Source of the DNA: Nitrospinae bacterium CG11_big_fil_rev_8_21_14_0_20_45_15
GTDB lineage: Bacteria > Nitrospinota > Nitrospinia > Nitrospinales > VA-1
Reading direction: 5' to 3'
Assembly (NCBI GenBank): GCA_002787235.1
Contig: PCWG01000015.1
Coordinates: forward strand, 124,001 to 188,000
DNA length: 64,000 bases
A program made the position numbers and the translations under genes. Below, one piece after another: positions 40,778-50,322 of this stretch. The stretch's first letter is position 1; every line of letters begins with the position of its first letter. Under the pieces are notes generated by a model. The model saw only the letters and a program-made list of their open reading frames with translations. It was not told the origin of the DNA and did no database searches.

Positions 40778-43024
40778 TCAAGAGCTGGGAACGATCTGAG
40801 GAATAACAATGGGCTCACCGACAGAAAGAGATCGGATATCTTTTTCAGCATTGTAACTGCTCAAAAGCCAAAGTGGTACGGAGTTATTATCATTGCAAAT
40901 TTCCCACAAGGTTTCGCCCTTCTTGATATTTCGCACAACCAGTTTCTTGATTTCGTAATTGTTAAAAAAGTCTTCCTGAATCGCTTTATGATACTCTTGC
41001 CTTTTTTCTTCAAAGCTCTCTGGCGAAACATGGGTGAAAGGAACATTTAACTTATCATGGACAGAAATGGATTTACTGCGACCCATTTTATTGAGCTGAC
41101 GCAAGCTACGGACGGACACTTTAGCCCATTCGGAATAGTGACTCAGAGTTTCGTCAAAATCCACAGTGATCCGACCTACCCTTGATTTGTTATTGGAATT
41201 CGCTTGAAAAGAAACCGGCCTGAAAGCAGGTCGTTTCTGGTTCATTAGATCAAGGTTGGCCATTTTAAATTGACCGGCTTGTCGTTGTGAAATCTTTTCT
41301 TCTCCCGGCGTCACCTCTAAAGAGAAATCTCCCGACTTTAGCTTCCCACCCGACTTCACCTGTTCAAGCTTTGCAACAACGGTTCCTTCAGTTGAAATTG
41401 AAACCACCTTTCCGGCAGGGACTCTTAACCATTGCCCAGGGCTCAAGGCATCCATATCCCTTATACTATTTATGCGGGCCAAATGTTGTACACTCGAATC
41501 AAAACGACGAGCGATCTTGGTGAGATTGTCTTTTTTACGCACCCGATAACGTACGGTTTGGCCATTGCCAGAATCGACGGATTTAATATTATCCGCGCTA
41601 ACCATTTGGATTTCTTCAGCAGGAACGACCGGCTTGCTCCAGCTCCGCGGACGATCGGATTGACCTCTTCCAGGCAAGGTCAATACTTGACCAATATAAA
41701 TCTGATTTTTTCGACCGATTGAATTATACAGCTTCAACTTGCTTACTGTCGTTCCATACCTCTTGGCAATGCCGGAAAGTGTTTGCCCTCGGCGAACCGT
41801 GTGCCATTGCGAATGCACCTGACTCGGATACTTCTCATGAGGAGGAATTCGATTGTACAAGGCGGCAAGACTGTTCAATCGCGTCGCGGGAACTTGAAAC
41901 ACATACCCTTCGGGAATTCTCTTTTCACCAGAAATCACAGGTTGACGCAATGACGGATTGAATTCAGCGATTTCTTCCTTCGACAAGTTCCAATGTTTTG
42001 CGATGGTGTCAATATGGACATAATCATCAAAGCGAACGGTCGATTTTTTGAAGGGCTTTGCAATGTTGAGATTAGGAAAATACGCTTCTTTGTTTTGAGC
42101 AACATGGACCGCCGCCAAAAATTCAGCGTAGAAGTTTTTTGACGCAAAACCAAAAGAGTTGCTACGATAGTTGTCTATTACCTTTGCAAAATCATTACCG
42201 ATCTTTTTCTGAGCACGCTTCATTCCATTGAGCCCATGATTATACGCGGTGATTGCCAAAGGCCAATTTTGAAGGTTTTGATAATTCAATTTCAGCAGTT
42301 TTGCGGCCGCATGACTGGAAAGAATAGGATCTCTCCGTTCATCCACGTCATACCCTACTTTCATAAAAAGCCTGCCGGTGCCACGGGTAAATTGCCATAT
42401 CCCTGCCGCTCCAGCACTTGAATAGGCTCCAATATAAAATGACGATTCAACATGCGGAAGGAATCTCAGTTCTTCGGGAAGACCTTGATTCCTGAAAATC
42501 CTCCGTATCTCATCCATATACAATCCCGACCGCTCTATGCCTCTCTGAAAGCGATCGCTTTGACCGATTTGAACTCGAATATTCCGTGCCGCCTTTTTAA
42601 AATTTTCTTTTACAAGATGATAGACACGATGATCTTCACTGGACAATTCAGATAAATGCTTATTTTTATCCAACTTTCTAAGTATGGCCCGATATTTGGC
42701 CTTGACCCTGTCGGTTTTCCTATCCCGATCTCGGCGGGACAATTGACTGCTCCCCAGATCCACAACCTCGTAAACAATACTCAGGTCATCCGCATCATGA
42801 ACAATCGCCTGACTCATGGGATATTTGGAATAAACATCCTTCCAAAAATTGACACGCGTTTCCAACCCGCGCGGGACGTGAAATATTTCGGAATCTATAA
42901 AGGGTTGCTTGGATAATTTTGCATCAGCCAAATTAGCTGAGAATATAAAAGCAAGTGCCAGGAGAAAGCAAAATCGGATTTTTATATTAAAAAACAATTT
43001 ATTGTTCTTTCTTTGAATATCCAT
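40778..43024 (-). CDS. mltD: MltD-type lytic transglycosylase with LysM repeats
   Basis: The product of about 748 residues has a signal peptide, then a lytic transglycosylase domain. Catalytic glutamate lies in LPHVESSFYIGAYSSAGAAG, and GIWQFTRGTGRLF and ITAYNHGLNGM follow. LysM peptidoglycan-binding modules come after, visible as HTVRRGQTLSGIAKRYGT, RVRKKDNLTKIARRFD and VVRNIKKGETLWEICND. It cleaves glycan strands in the periplasm. The frame is open to a GTG at 43048, but I prefer the ATG at 43024. It closes the flagellar/envelope block and may help flagellar assembly or wall turnover. Confidence 0.92.
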   Translation of the reverse strand: MDIQRKNNKLFFNIKIRFCFLLALAFIFSANLADAKLSKQPFIDSEIFHVPRGLETRVNFWKDVYSKYPMSQAIVHDADDLSIVYEVVDLGSSQLSRRDRDRKTDRVKAKYRAILRKLDKNKHLSELSSEDHRVYHLVKENFKKAARNIRVQIGQSDRFQRGIERSGLYMDEIRRIFRNQGLPEELRFLPHVESSFYIGAYSSAGAAGIWQFTRGTGRLFMKVGYDVDERRDPILSSHAAAKLLKLNYQNLQNWPLAITAYNHGLNGMKRAQKKIGNDFAKVIDNYRSNSFGFASKNFYAEFLAAVHVAQNKEAYFPNLNIAKPFKKSTVRFDDYVHIDTIAKHWNLSKEEIAEFNPSLRQPVISGEKRIPEGYVFQVPATRLNSLAALYNRIPPHEKYPSQVHSQWHTVRRGQTLSGIAKRYGTTVSKLKLYNSIGRKNQIYIGQVLTLPGRGQSDRPRSWSKPVVPAEEIQMVSADNIKSVDSGNGQTVRYRVRKKDNLTKIARRFDSSVQHLARINSIRDMDALSPGQWLRVPAGKVVSISTEGTVVAKLEQVKSGGKLKSGDFSLEVTPGEEKISQRQAGQFKMANLDLMNQKRPAFRPVSFQANSNNKSRVGRITVDFDETLSHYSEWAKVSVRSLRQLNKMGRSKSISVHDKLNVPFTHVSPESFEEKRQEYHKAIQEDFFNNYEIKKLVVRNIKKGETLWEICNDNNSVPLWLLSSYNAEKDIRSLSVGEPIVIPQIVPSS

Positions 43025-43224
43025 TAAACAAACTGCATTTTTTATCACCAGGAGGGAGCATCTACTTGGACAGGAAAAGATTCAAAAATAACGAATAAAT
43101 CCTTTAATTTTAGAAGGATAGCAAAATACCCCTAATTCGTCAAGGTAAAAGCCCCGCCTCCTGCAAGCGAATTTCAGAGGCAAAAAAATCACATTTCTGC
43201 GTCCACTCAAACTTCCACAATTTT

Positions 43225-43509
43225 CTACTGTTTTTGATGTTTATTATTCAGTGTGTAAACAAAAGCCAGTAATTCGGCAACCACTTTGTACAACGACGCA
43301 GGAATATCCTTCCCCACATCAATTTGAGACAACACGGCAACAAGATCGGGATCTTCTTTGACAGGCACCCCATTTTCCCTGGCCAGGGCGATGATTCTTT
43401 CTGCTACATCCCCCTTCCCTTTAGCTGTCACTTGGGGCGCACGGTTCTTTTGGGCGTCATATTTCAGGGTAACGGCAGACTTTCCCGTAGTTCTGGATTT
43501 TCTTCTCAT
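43225..43509 (-). CDS. Stand-alone FlhB cytoplasmic-domain homologue
   Basis: The 94-residue protein is similar to the C-terminal cytoplasmic domain of FlhB/YscU after the self-cleavage site: AVTLKYDAQKNRAPQVTAKG, AERIIALARENGVPVKEDPDLVAVLSQIDVG and IPASLYKVVAELLAFVY. It lacks the membrane part and the NPTH cleavage motif. Such stand-alone versions (FhlB/YlqH-like) occur in several flagellated bacteria and partly substitute for the FlhB C-domain in export switching. It overlaps the fliK gene by four bases (ATGA), fitting a shared role in hook-length control. Confidence 0.88.
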   Translation of the reverse strand: MRRKSRTTGKSAVTLKYDAQKNRAPQVTAKGKGDVAERIIALARENGVPVKEDPDLVAVLSQIDVGKDIPASLYKVVAELLAFVYTLNNKHQKQ

Positions 43510-45002
43510 GTCTCAATATCAACCAGTTTTGAACTGCTGTTTACCATCATTTTCCCCAAATCGTCCTCAAATTCAATTCCCTTTTCTTTTTTCACATTAC
43601 ACTCTGTAGAACCAGAAAATCCCAGATCTTCCAAAACCGCATGCAACTGCGAAACATGGGACTGGATGAATTGAGAAACAGCCTCGTTATCCGTTCCAAA
43701 TTTAATGGATACCAATTCCCCCGAAACCCGAGCGTCAATTTCAAGTTCCCCCAGCGACGATAAATGGAGTAAAAAGACCAGATTATAATTTTGTTTTTTT
43801 CTACCTTTATCGTTCCCCGCTTCTTCGTCCTGCGGCTTATTTCTCACAAAAATTTTTATTTGTTTGTCATGCCCCGAAAATGGATTCGGTATCTGAAGGA
43901 CAAAGGCCTGTCCTTCCTGTTTGGAGAATTGATGCGACAACTGGTTCAATTCAATATTATCTGCAGTCATCTTCAACGCATTCAGCAAAGTAGTGATTTC
44001 ATTTCGCTGATGGCTTTGCGGTGCCTGTGCCTCCAGTCCGGCTTTCAATATCAACAATTGCGCCTTAAGATCCCGTTCAAGCATCGGACTCAATAAATCT
44101 TTTGACCTTGGTGAAGTCATCAATTGAAAAATCTTACTTTCAGTCGACTGAATCGTGGTTCCGACCTGATTTTTTATTTGATCCGCATTGGCTGGCGGCC
44201 CCTCTTTAGGGACAATCACTTCCAGAATTTCTTTCAAACGTACCAATAGGTCAGAATTGACCTTGATGTCTGATGGTATCGTTTCCAATAAACTTGTTAA
44301 ATTTTGCGCCAATTGAATCAAAGGAGATTTTGACAACAAATATGATTTGATCATTGCGGTACTGACAGAGGGGGAGCTATTTGCTTCAGCCTCAGAAGAG
44401 TTTTTTATAAGAAGATCAAACGAATTGTTTCCATTTGCTTTCAAAGTCACCACATCGCCAGATTTGGCCTGATTTTCGGGCAAACGCACTTCGAATTCCT
44501 GCCCTTTAAAAGCAACTTCAACTCGGGAGCCTGTCTTAACTTGGGTATCTGTATGCGATGCAATCACTTTACCTTCTACCGTTTCGCCTGATTTCAGGTT
44601 CAATCGATTGAACGTCTCGGGTTCCGATATTTTGATCGGGCTGGATGGTGGGGGTGCCGTATCTGACCTTGTCTGTTTGGAAGAGTTGATTGTCAGAGAA
44701 TCTGCTGGCCTTGGTGGAGAGAGAGGAGGTTCGTCGATAATTTTAAATACAGGGGCCGAATTCAGACGCTCGGCTCTGACTTGTACCTTCTGCCCCACGG
44801 TCACACTGGAGGAGGTCTGACTCAATGCCTTGTGCCCTCCAAAATCCACCAATGCCTGGTTACCCGCAAAGGTCTTGAGCACCGTTGCAGTCAGTATTTG
44901 GCCTAGATTCAGAGATTTGATAAAAGCAGGATCCAGGGTGGGAGTGCCGCTTTCCCCTGAAAGAATTTTTAAAATATTGCTGGTGAGATCATTAATTAAC
45001 AA
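43506..45002 (-). CDS. fliK: FliK-like flagellar hook-length control protein
   Basis: The 498-residue protein has a low-complexity N-terminal and middle region rich in Ser, Thr, Lys and Gln, and a C-terminal domain (about 380-470) with ALKMTADNIELNQLSHQFSK, FVLQIPNPFSGHDKQIKIFV, VFLLHLSSLGELEIDARVSG and VSIKFGTDNEAVSQFI. This resembles the FliK C-domain that contacts FlhB to switch export from hook to filament. Its 3' overlap with the FlhB-like gene supports the role. The family is poorly conserved, so assignment rests on domain style and context. Confidence 0.75.
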   Translation of the reverse strand: MLINDLTSNILKILSGESGTPTLDPAFIKSLNLGQILTATVLKTFAGNQALVDFGGHKALSQTSSSVTVGQKVQVRAERLNSAPVFKIIDEPPLSPPRPADSLTINSSKQTRSDTAPPPSSPIKISEPETFNRLNLKSGETVEGKVIASHTDTQVKTGSRVEVAFKGQEFEVRLPENQAKSGDVVTLKANGNNSFDLLIKNSSEAEANSSPSVSTAMIKSYLLSKSPLIQLAQNLTSLLETIPSDIKVNSDLLVRLKEILEVIVPKEGPPANADQIKNQVGTTIQSTESKIFQLMTSPRSKDLLSPMLERDLKAQLLILKAGLEAQAPQSHQRNEITTLLNALKMTADNIELNQLSHQFSKQEGQAFVLQIPNPFSGHDKQIKIFVRNKPQDEEAGNDKGRKKQNYNLVFLLHLSSLGELEIDARVSGELVSIKFGTDNEAVSQFIQSHVSQLHAVLEDLGFSGSTECNVKKEKGIEFEDDLGKMMVNSSSKLVDIET

Positions 45003-45061
45003 GGCAGACTCTCAACTGATTTCTCTCAGATTATATTAAAAATCAGAAAAACATTTCGATA

Positions 45062-45502
45062 TCACTCAAAAGATTTTTTCCGTAATTCCAACGCCAACTC
45101 AAGTTCTCCAACGGGAACTTTAAGCTGTTTTGCGACATCTTTAACGCTCATTCCTTCTTTTACAAGCTTCAATGCCGGAGCGTATTTATCAGATTTTTCA
45201 GATTGGAGAGAGGGTTGTTTGGCCTTTTGGTAATATTCTCTGCTCTGACTGGAAAGTGCGTTATCAGTCTCCGAAAAACCAAGTTTCCGGTACTCTTCCA
45301 ACTTTTCGCCAATTTCTTGTGCAATCTTTAGAGCTTCTTGATTTAAATCTTCAATCGAGTCTTTTAAATCCAGAATTTCTTCCGGCTTGACCGAATCGAG
45401 GCAGACGAGTTTCTCAATTTTCTTTAATTTGAAATAACAAGCAATGAAAGCACAAACACAAACCAAGGTGAGAAAAAATTGAATAACAATCAGAATGTTC
45501 AT
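45062..45502 (-). CDS. DUF2802-like membrane protein in the flagellar block
   Basis: The 146-residue protein has one N-terminal membrane helix (about 4-26), a coiled-coil stretch (about 40-75), and a C-terminal helix-turn-helix-like part KLVKEGMSVKDVAKQLKVPVGELELAL, characteristic of DUF2802 proteins in flagellar clusters. Function unknown. ATG at 45502 is preferred to the TTG just upstream; neither has a ribosome-binding site. It lies 59 bases upstream of fliK. Confidence 0.72.
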   Translation of the reverse strand: MNILIVIQFFLTLVCVCAFIACYFKLKKIEKLVCLDSVKPEEILDLKDSIEDLNQEALKIAQEIGEKLEEYRKLGFSETDNALSSQSREYYQKAKQPSLQSEKSDKYAPALKLVKEGMSVKDVAKQLKVPVGELELALELRKKSFE

Positions 45503-45513
45503 CAAAGGGGGGA

Positions 45514-45855
45514 TTATACGACCAGATCGACTTGTTGACCTGTCTTTTCATTGATTCGAGTGGGAGGAGGCGTCGTTTCTCCAGAGGAATCGTTCTCAAC
45601 CACTCCAGCGGTTCTTTTTTTGCGCTTAAATGGACGTTTTTTATCTTTAGGATGCTCTGGATCGGTCGGTGTGACCTCACTGGATTCGGAGGGATCCTGA
45701 ACTTCCAGCAATCGCAATTCATCCTCCGCCGCACGATCTTCGTCCTTTTGTTGAGCCGCTACATTGACCAACTGATGAGAAAGATCCTGCAATTTTTCCG
45801 CAACGGGTGTCATTTGTATCACCTGTTGCATATTCCCAACAACGGTCGTTGACAT
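45514..45855 (-). CDS. Small charged protein of the flagellar block
   Basis: The 113-residue protein starts at the ATG at 45855, four bases after GAGGAGAGG. The N-terminal part, VGNMQQVIQMTPVAEKLQDLSHQ, is helical. The middle is rich in Glu, Asp, Lys and Pro (DPEHPKDKKRPFKRKKR) and is probably disordered. The C-terminal INEKTGQQVDLVV resembles a motif seen in small flagellar operon proteins. I recognise no named family. It lies between fliL and the DUF2802-like gene. Confidence 0.6.
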   Translation of the reverse strand: MSTTVVGNMQQVIQMTPVAEKLQDLSHQLVNVAAQQKDEDRAAEDELRLLEVQDPSESSEVTPTDPEHPKDKKRPFKRKKRTAGVVENDSSGETTPPPTRINEKTGQQVDLVV

Positions 45856-45871
45856 ACGTCCTCTCCTCAAT

Positions 45872-45898
45872 AAAGGGAAAAGCCTTCTAGAGAAGGCT
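45872..45898 (-). terminator. Hairpin after fliL
   Basis: On the minus strand AGCCTTCT pairs with AGAAGGCT (45881-45898), followed by TTTTCCCTTT. It lies after the fliL stop and before the next minus-strand gene, so it may partly terminate or attenuate transcription there. Confidence 0.45.
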
Positions 45899-45972
45899 AT
45901 ACAAATATACGTCCAATCCTGAAGAAGTCAAGATGACATCCGCTTGCGAAAATCTGCTCACACGTTCTTATT

Positions 45973-46563
45973 TCATTTTATTATAAATTGCGTGAAGAAA
46001 ACATCATTGATCGTTCCCGTTCCGCTCAGTAGCAACGCATTGGAAGCTGTCAAAATTTCCCTTTTGATCCGTTCCTTGGCTTCCGACTTGTTTTCGAGTA
46101 AATCCTTGGGTGTTTTTCGCTTTAGAATAAGGTAAATATTTTTCCTTATCAAGGCCTGCACCTTGGAAATCTCTTTATACATCGTCGCATTACTCAATCT
46201 CAAATTGGGTGTGACCGAAATGAATTTCCCGGTTTCTTTGCCATTCTCACGCAAGGGCAGAAAAAAGTTCCGAAATTTGAAGATGTAAATTTTCTCAACC
46301 GCCTCTGCAGGTTCCTCCTCTACAACCGGTTTCTCAACCTCTTCAGCGGCTGGAGCCTCTGCGGGTTTTTCTTCCATCAAAAAAAAGTAAACTCCCGCCC
46401 CTACCCCCACAAGCAAAACGAGCAAAACGGCCAAAGTGATCATCGTCGCTTTTTTGCTGGAAAATAATTTTCCAACAATCCCCTTCTCTGCCGTTTCCTG
46501 GGCATCCGCTTCACTGAGCAGTCGTTCCAGCTCTGCCGCTTCATCGCGATTATCTTCTGCCAT
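45973..46563 (-). CDS. fliL: Flagellar basal body-associated protein FliL
   Basis: The 196-residue protein has a charged cytoplasmic N-terminus, one membrane helix (about 40-62, LAVLLVLLVGVGAGVYFFLM), an acidic Ala/Glu/Pro linker (EEVEKPVVEEEPAEAVEK), and a periplasmic domain ending in INDVFFTQFIIK, the typical FliL ending. FliL surrounds the stator units and supports torque. It lies 59 bases after tsaD, and the downstream flagellar genes are on the same strand. Confidence 0.93.
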   Translation of the reverse strand: MAEDNRDEAAELERLLSEADAQETAEKGIVGKLFSSKKATMITLAVLLVLLVGVGAGVYFFLMEEKPAEAPAAEEVEKPVVEEEPAEAVEKIYIFKFRNFFLPLRENGKETGKFISVTPNLRLSNATMYKEISKVQALIRKNIYLILKRKTPKDLLENKSEAKERIKREILTASNALLLSGTGTINDVFFTQFIIK

Positions 46564-46622
46564 CTCTTATCCTATAATAGAACAACGCTTTAAGCCTGCC
46601 TATTCTGAGAAGCGGAAGCCGG

Positions 46623-47633
46623 TCAAAGTGCTAATGACGCCAAAGCATCCAGTTCAAATGCATTTTTAAGATCTACAGGTTCTTCCTTGTATCGATGATA
46701 ACCCGCAATCGCAATCATAGCGGCATTATCCGTACAAAATACCGGTTTTGGAAAGCACACATCGATCGAGTGTCTTTTTAATTCATTTTCAGCGTGTTGC
46801 CTCAACGCACTGTTCGCCGCCACGCCCCCTGTTATCACTGCACGACAGGCTCTTTCCTGCTTACAGGCAGAAAGTAACTTTGCAACCAGGACATCCACAA
46901 CGGCTGTTTGGAAACAGGCGGCAATATCTGCATCGGACAACTTCAGCCCTTTTTCGTTCTGGCGGGTTTGCAAAAAGTTTTTAACTGAGGTTTTCAAACC
47001 ACTGAAACTAAAGTCGAGAGAACCCTTTTGAAGAAAGGAACGTGGAAAAGGATGCGCCGTCGAATCACCCGACCGGGCAAGCTTTTCAATCACAGGTCCG
47101 CCCGGATATGGCAAACCCATCATTTTTGCCACTTTGTCAAAACACTCACCGGCGGCATCATCCCGGGTTTGACCCAGAAGTTTATAATGTCCAAAACCGT
47201 CCACTCGATACAGGTCAGTATGCCCACCCGAAACGCTCAGCGCAATGTAAGGAAAGGCAATGGCTTCCTGTAAAAAAATAGCGGTCAAATGACCCTCAAG
47301 ATGGTTGATACCTATCACCGGCTTCTTTAAAGCGTAAGCCAATCCTTTAGCGAAGTTCAACCCCACTAACAAAGAACCCGCCAATCCCGGTCCTTGCGTC
47401 ACAGCAATCAAATCAACTTCTGAAAGCTTTATATTCGCTTCCACAACAGCGGAGTAAACCACCGAATGAATATGATCGATATGCGCCCGCCCTGCAAGTT
47501 CAGGCACCACACCGCCATAACGGGAATGGATTTCGCTTTGCCCCGCGATCACATTGGACAAAATATGCTCGCCATCTTTCACGACAGAGGCGGCAGTCTC
47601 ATCGCAGGAAGTCTCAATACCCAATACATACAT
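46623..47633 (-). CDS. tsaD: tRNA N6-threonylcarbamoyladenosine biosynthesis protein TsaD
   Basis: The 336-residue protein is the ASKHA-fold catalytic subunit that moves threonylcarbamoyl to A37 of tRNAs reading ANN codons. Motifs are GIETSCDETAASVV, the metal-binding GINHLEGHL, SGGHTDLY, GGPVIEKLARSG and VITGGVAANSALR. Length matches the family. It lies 31 bases after the S41 protease gene and 59 before fliL. Confidence 0.97.
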   Translation of the reverse strand: MYVLGIETSCDETAASVVKDGEHILSNVIAGQSEIHSRYGGVVPELAGRAHIDHIHSVVYSAVVEANIKLSEVDLIAVTQGPGLAGSLLVGLNFAKGLAYALKKPVIGINHLEGHLTAIFLQEAIAFPYIALSVSGGHTDLYRVDGFGHYKLLGQTRDDAAGECFDKVAKMMGLPYPGGPVIEKLARSGDSTAHPFPRSFLQKGSLDFSFSGLKTSVKNFLQTRQNEKGLKLSDADIAACFQTAVVDVLVAKLLSACKQERACRAVITGGVAANSALRQHAENELKRHSIDVCFPKPVFCTDNAAMIAIAGYHRYKEEPVDLKNAFELDALASLAL

Positions 47634-47664
47634 ATATATATGAACCTGTGAGGAATGATTTTAT

Positions 47665-49119
47665 TTATTGTTGATTGAAGCTGACTTTCGCACCGCCTTC
47701 ATATTCCGATTCAACGGTTTTCTTGATCGTATTTTTCATAATGCCCCAACTCTTCAACAAAAACACGGCATGCCGCAATTGTGAATCTTTCTTCAATTCC
47801 AATCGCAATTCCTCGTGACCTTTTTCTATTTCTGCCTGTTCCTGAGCTTCTTCTACAGCTTGATCGCCGTCAATACTGCTTTTGCCCTTGAGGTGTTTTT
47901 TTAAATCTTTTTCACGGAGAAAGCGTCGAATTTTTTCCTTCTCAACGCTGTCCTCTTTATCTTTATTGTCTTTTGCCGCATCTTCTTGAGGAATCGGATC
48001 TTGCTCAACAATAATATCGGGAACAATCCCATTTTCCTGAATGACTCGACCACTGGGTGTGTAATAGCGCGCTGTCGTCAAACGCAATGCAGATTGATCG
48101 CTCAAAGGGATAATGGTTTGCACCGAACCTTTGCCGAAGGTTTTTGTACCCAAAATCACCGCTCGCCCTAAATCCTGCAAGGCACCGGAAACAATTTCAG
48201 ACGCACTGGCACTGCCACCGTTTACAAGTATCACCATAGGAAATGTGACACGTTTGATGTCTTCGCGAGTAGTGAATCTCATATTTTGTTCGTCACTTCT
48301 ACCTTTTGTGTAGACGATCAGATTTTCACCCTCCAAAAATCGGTCAGAAACCTCGACGGCTTGATTGAGCAATCCACCAGGATTGTTTCTCAAATCCAAA
48401 ATCAACTTGCTGATACCTTTTTCTTCAAGATATGCCAAAGCTTTGTCCAAATCACCCGAAGTGGTTTTTGTAAAGCTTCTGATACTGATGTAGCCAACAG
48501 AATCTTCATAAATCTTATGCTTTACGCTTTGTACGCTGATGATATCCCGAACAATCGTCACATCGAACGGAGCTTCAACAGATTCTCGATATATAGTGAT
48601 TGTAATGGGCTTGCCCCGTTCACCCCGCATATGAGTGACCGCTTCTGTGAGGGTCATATCCAGAGTAGACTCTCCCTCAATCTTGATGATCTTGTCGCCT
48701 GCCAGAACACCCTCTTTCCAGGCAGGTGTGTCTTCAATAGGAGACACGACCGTTAAAACACCACCGCGCATACTGATTTCGATGCCCAAACCACCAAACT
48801 TGCCAGAAGTTTCAACCTGCATTGCCTTAAAAGATTCCGCATTTAAGTAAGAGGAATGGGGATCCAGAGTTTTGACCATGCCGCGGATCGCTCCTTCGAT
48901 CAAGCTCTTTGGGTCAACATCTTCTACATAGTTGCTCTCGACCAAAGAGAGGATTTCAGAGAAAATTTTCAACTGTTCATAGGTACTGGTACGTGGAGCA
49001 CCCTCCTCAGACGAGCTTTCCTTGGCCACAACCCCTGTAACGGGTGCCAGAATAACCACCAATGTGAGACAGAAGGCTCCGATGACCCTGCTAAGATTGA
49101 GTTTTGCTTTTGAGTTCAA
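47665..49119 (-). CDS. S41-family C-terminal processing protease
   Basis: The 484-residue protein has a signal peptide (about 1-31), then DPHSSYLNAESF, a PDZ domain (GGLGIEISMRGGVLTVVSP and AGDKIIKIEG) and an S41 catalytic domain. The nucleophile lies in VNGGSASASEIVSGAL and the lysine in TFGKGSVQTIIPL. It trims periplasmic proteins at their C-termini. The C-terminal 70 residues, lysine- and glutamate-rich, are an extension typical of longer CtpA forms. It is 21 bases downstream of the EnvC-like gene. Confidence 0.95.
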   Translation of the reverse strand: MNSKAKLNLSRVIGAFCLTLVVILAPVTGVVAKESSSEEGAPRTSTYEQLKIFSEILSLVESNYVEDVDPKSLIEGAIRGMVKTLDPHSSYLNAESFKAMQVETSGKFGGLGIEISMRGGVLTVVSPIEDTPAWKEGVLAGDKIIKIEGESTLDMTLTEAVTHMRGERGKPITITIYRESVEAPFDVTIVRDIISVQSVKHKIYEDSVGYISIRSFTKTTSGDLDKALAYLEEKGISKLILDLRNNPGGLLNQAVEVSDRFLEGENLIVYTKGRSDEQNMRFTTREDIKRVTFPMVILVNGGSASASEIVSGALQDLGRAVILGTKTFGKGSVQTIIPLSDQSALRLTTARYYTPSGRVIQENGIVPDIIVEQDPIPQEDAAKDNKDKEDSVEKEKIRRFLREKDLKKHLKGKSSIDGDQAVEEAQEQAEIEKGHEELRLELKKDSQLRHAVFLLKSWGIMKNTIKKTVESEYEGGAKVSFNQQ

Positions 49120-49140
49120 GGTTATTCTCCAAAATTACGA

Positions 49141-50322
49141 TTATTTTTGTGCAAGTTTAAACCATTGTGTGGGTTCCACTGGTTTTCCGTCACGTCTGAT
49201 TTCCAAATAAAGAGAAACTCCATCCAAAGAACCGGTGTCCCCAGCTTTTCCTATGATTTGGCGAGACTGAACGGAGCGCCCCACTTGTGTAACAATTTCG
49301 TCTAAATGTCCATACAGAGAATGATGCTTCTCGCCGTGCCCAAGGATGACCATATTGCCATACCCTTCAAGAAAATCTGCAAACAATACTTTTCCTGCGG
49401 ATATAGCGCGTACAGGCTCACCTTTTTGAGCTCTTATATTGATACCATTATAAACAATCAATGCCCCGAATTTCTTTTGTCTGAAGGTTCCAAATTTATT
49501 AAGAATCTCGCCCGTCACAGGAAGCACCAATCTTCCCTTTTTATCAGATATGTCCAGTCCTTTTCCAAGGCTTAACTTCAATTGCATTCCCGATATCAGG
49601 GTATTCAATCTATCTGAACTCGCAATCAATTCTTTGCGCGCCTGTAGATAAAGGTTCTTTTCAGCTTTTAATTTCGTCAGGAAGTCAGATTTTGAGTGTT
49701 TTCGAGATTTGATTTCTTCCTGTTTTTCGAGGGCGTTTTTTTCCAACCGGATCAACTTGGCGCGTGCCCTCTCTACAGCCGTTTCCTCAGCCCTGAGCGA
49801 CTGCAATTGGTCTTTATACTCCTTAAAAAGCTCTGAATCGTATTTTCCTATGGACTCAAGATAAGTCCTTTGACGTATCAAATCACTAAAATTACTGGCT
49901 GAAAACATCAATTTGAGAGGGAACAACCCCCCTTCTTTATAGATCGCTCGAACTCTTTTGGAAACAGCGCGATTCAAATTACTCAAACTTTCACGACCCC
50001 TTGCCGATTTGGCCTTTAAAGCGACGATCTTTTTCCGGTTGGCTTCCATGTTCCACTGATAGATTTTCAACTCACGTTCTCTCAACTTGAGCTGATCGTC
50101 AAGCCCTCGCAACGTTTTTAAAACCGACTGTGTTTTGACTCCCACGCTTGACAACGATTTTTCCTGCTTCTCAAGACGCTCTTTGATGCGCTCTAACTCT
50201 TTCTTATCCGTTTCTATTAGAGAGTTGAGTTCGCTCTCCTCGTCTGCAAGAGCCCCAAGCGGTACCCAAAAAATTCCCGCGATCACACTCATACATATAA
50301 ATGCTATCAGGTGTCGAATCAT
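49141..50322 (-). CDS. EnvC-like murein hydrolase activator
   Basis: The 393-residue protein has a signal peptide, long coiled coils (about 25-105 and 150-245) and a C-terminal LytM (M23) fold (about 265-390). The metal-site motifs are broken: where active M23 enzymes have HxGxD there is YNGIN, and the last ligand pair reads LYLEIRRDG instead of HFE. The HxLYGHL segment remains (HHSLYGHLDE). Like EnvC, it would therefore activate cell-wall amidases rather than cut peptidoglycan. It overlaps ftsX by four bases, and FtsEX is the ATP-driven partner of EnvC. Confidence 0.9.
   Translation of the reverse strand: MIRHLIAFICMSVIAGIFWVPLGALADEESELNSLIETDKKELERIKERLEKQEKSLSSVGVKTQSVLKTLRGLDDQLKLRERELKIYQWNMEANRKKIVALKAKSARGRESLSNLNRAVSKRVRAIYKEGGLFPLKLMFSASNFSDLIRQRTYLESIGKYDSELFKEYKDQLQSLRAEETAVERARAKLIRLEKNALEKQEEIKSRKHSKSDFLTKLKAEKNLYLQARKELIASSDRLNTLISGMQLKLSLGKGLDISDKKGRLVLPVTGEILNKFGTFRQKKFGALIVYNGINIRAQKGEPVRAISAGKVLFADFLEGYGNMVILGHGEKHHSLYGHLDEIVTQVGRSVQSRQIIGKAGDTGSLDGVSLYLEIRRDGKPVEPTQWFKLAQK

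Noticed and set aside
49500-50322. Active M23 peptidase
   Set aside because: Key metal ligands are missing in the LytM domain; the FtsEX context fits an activator.
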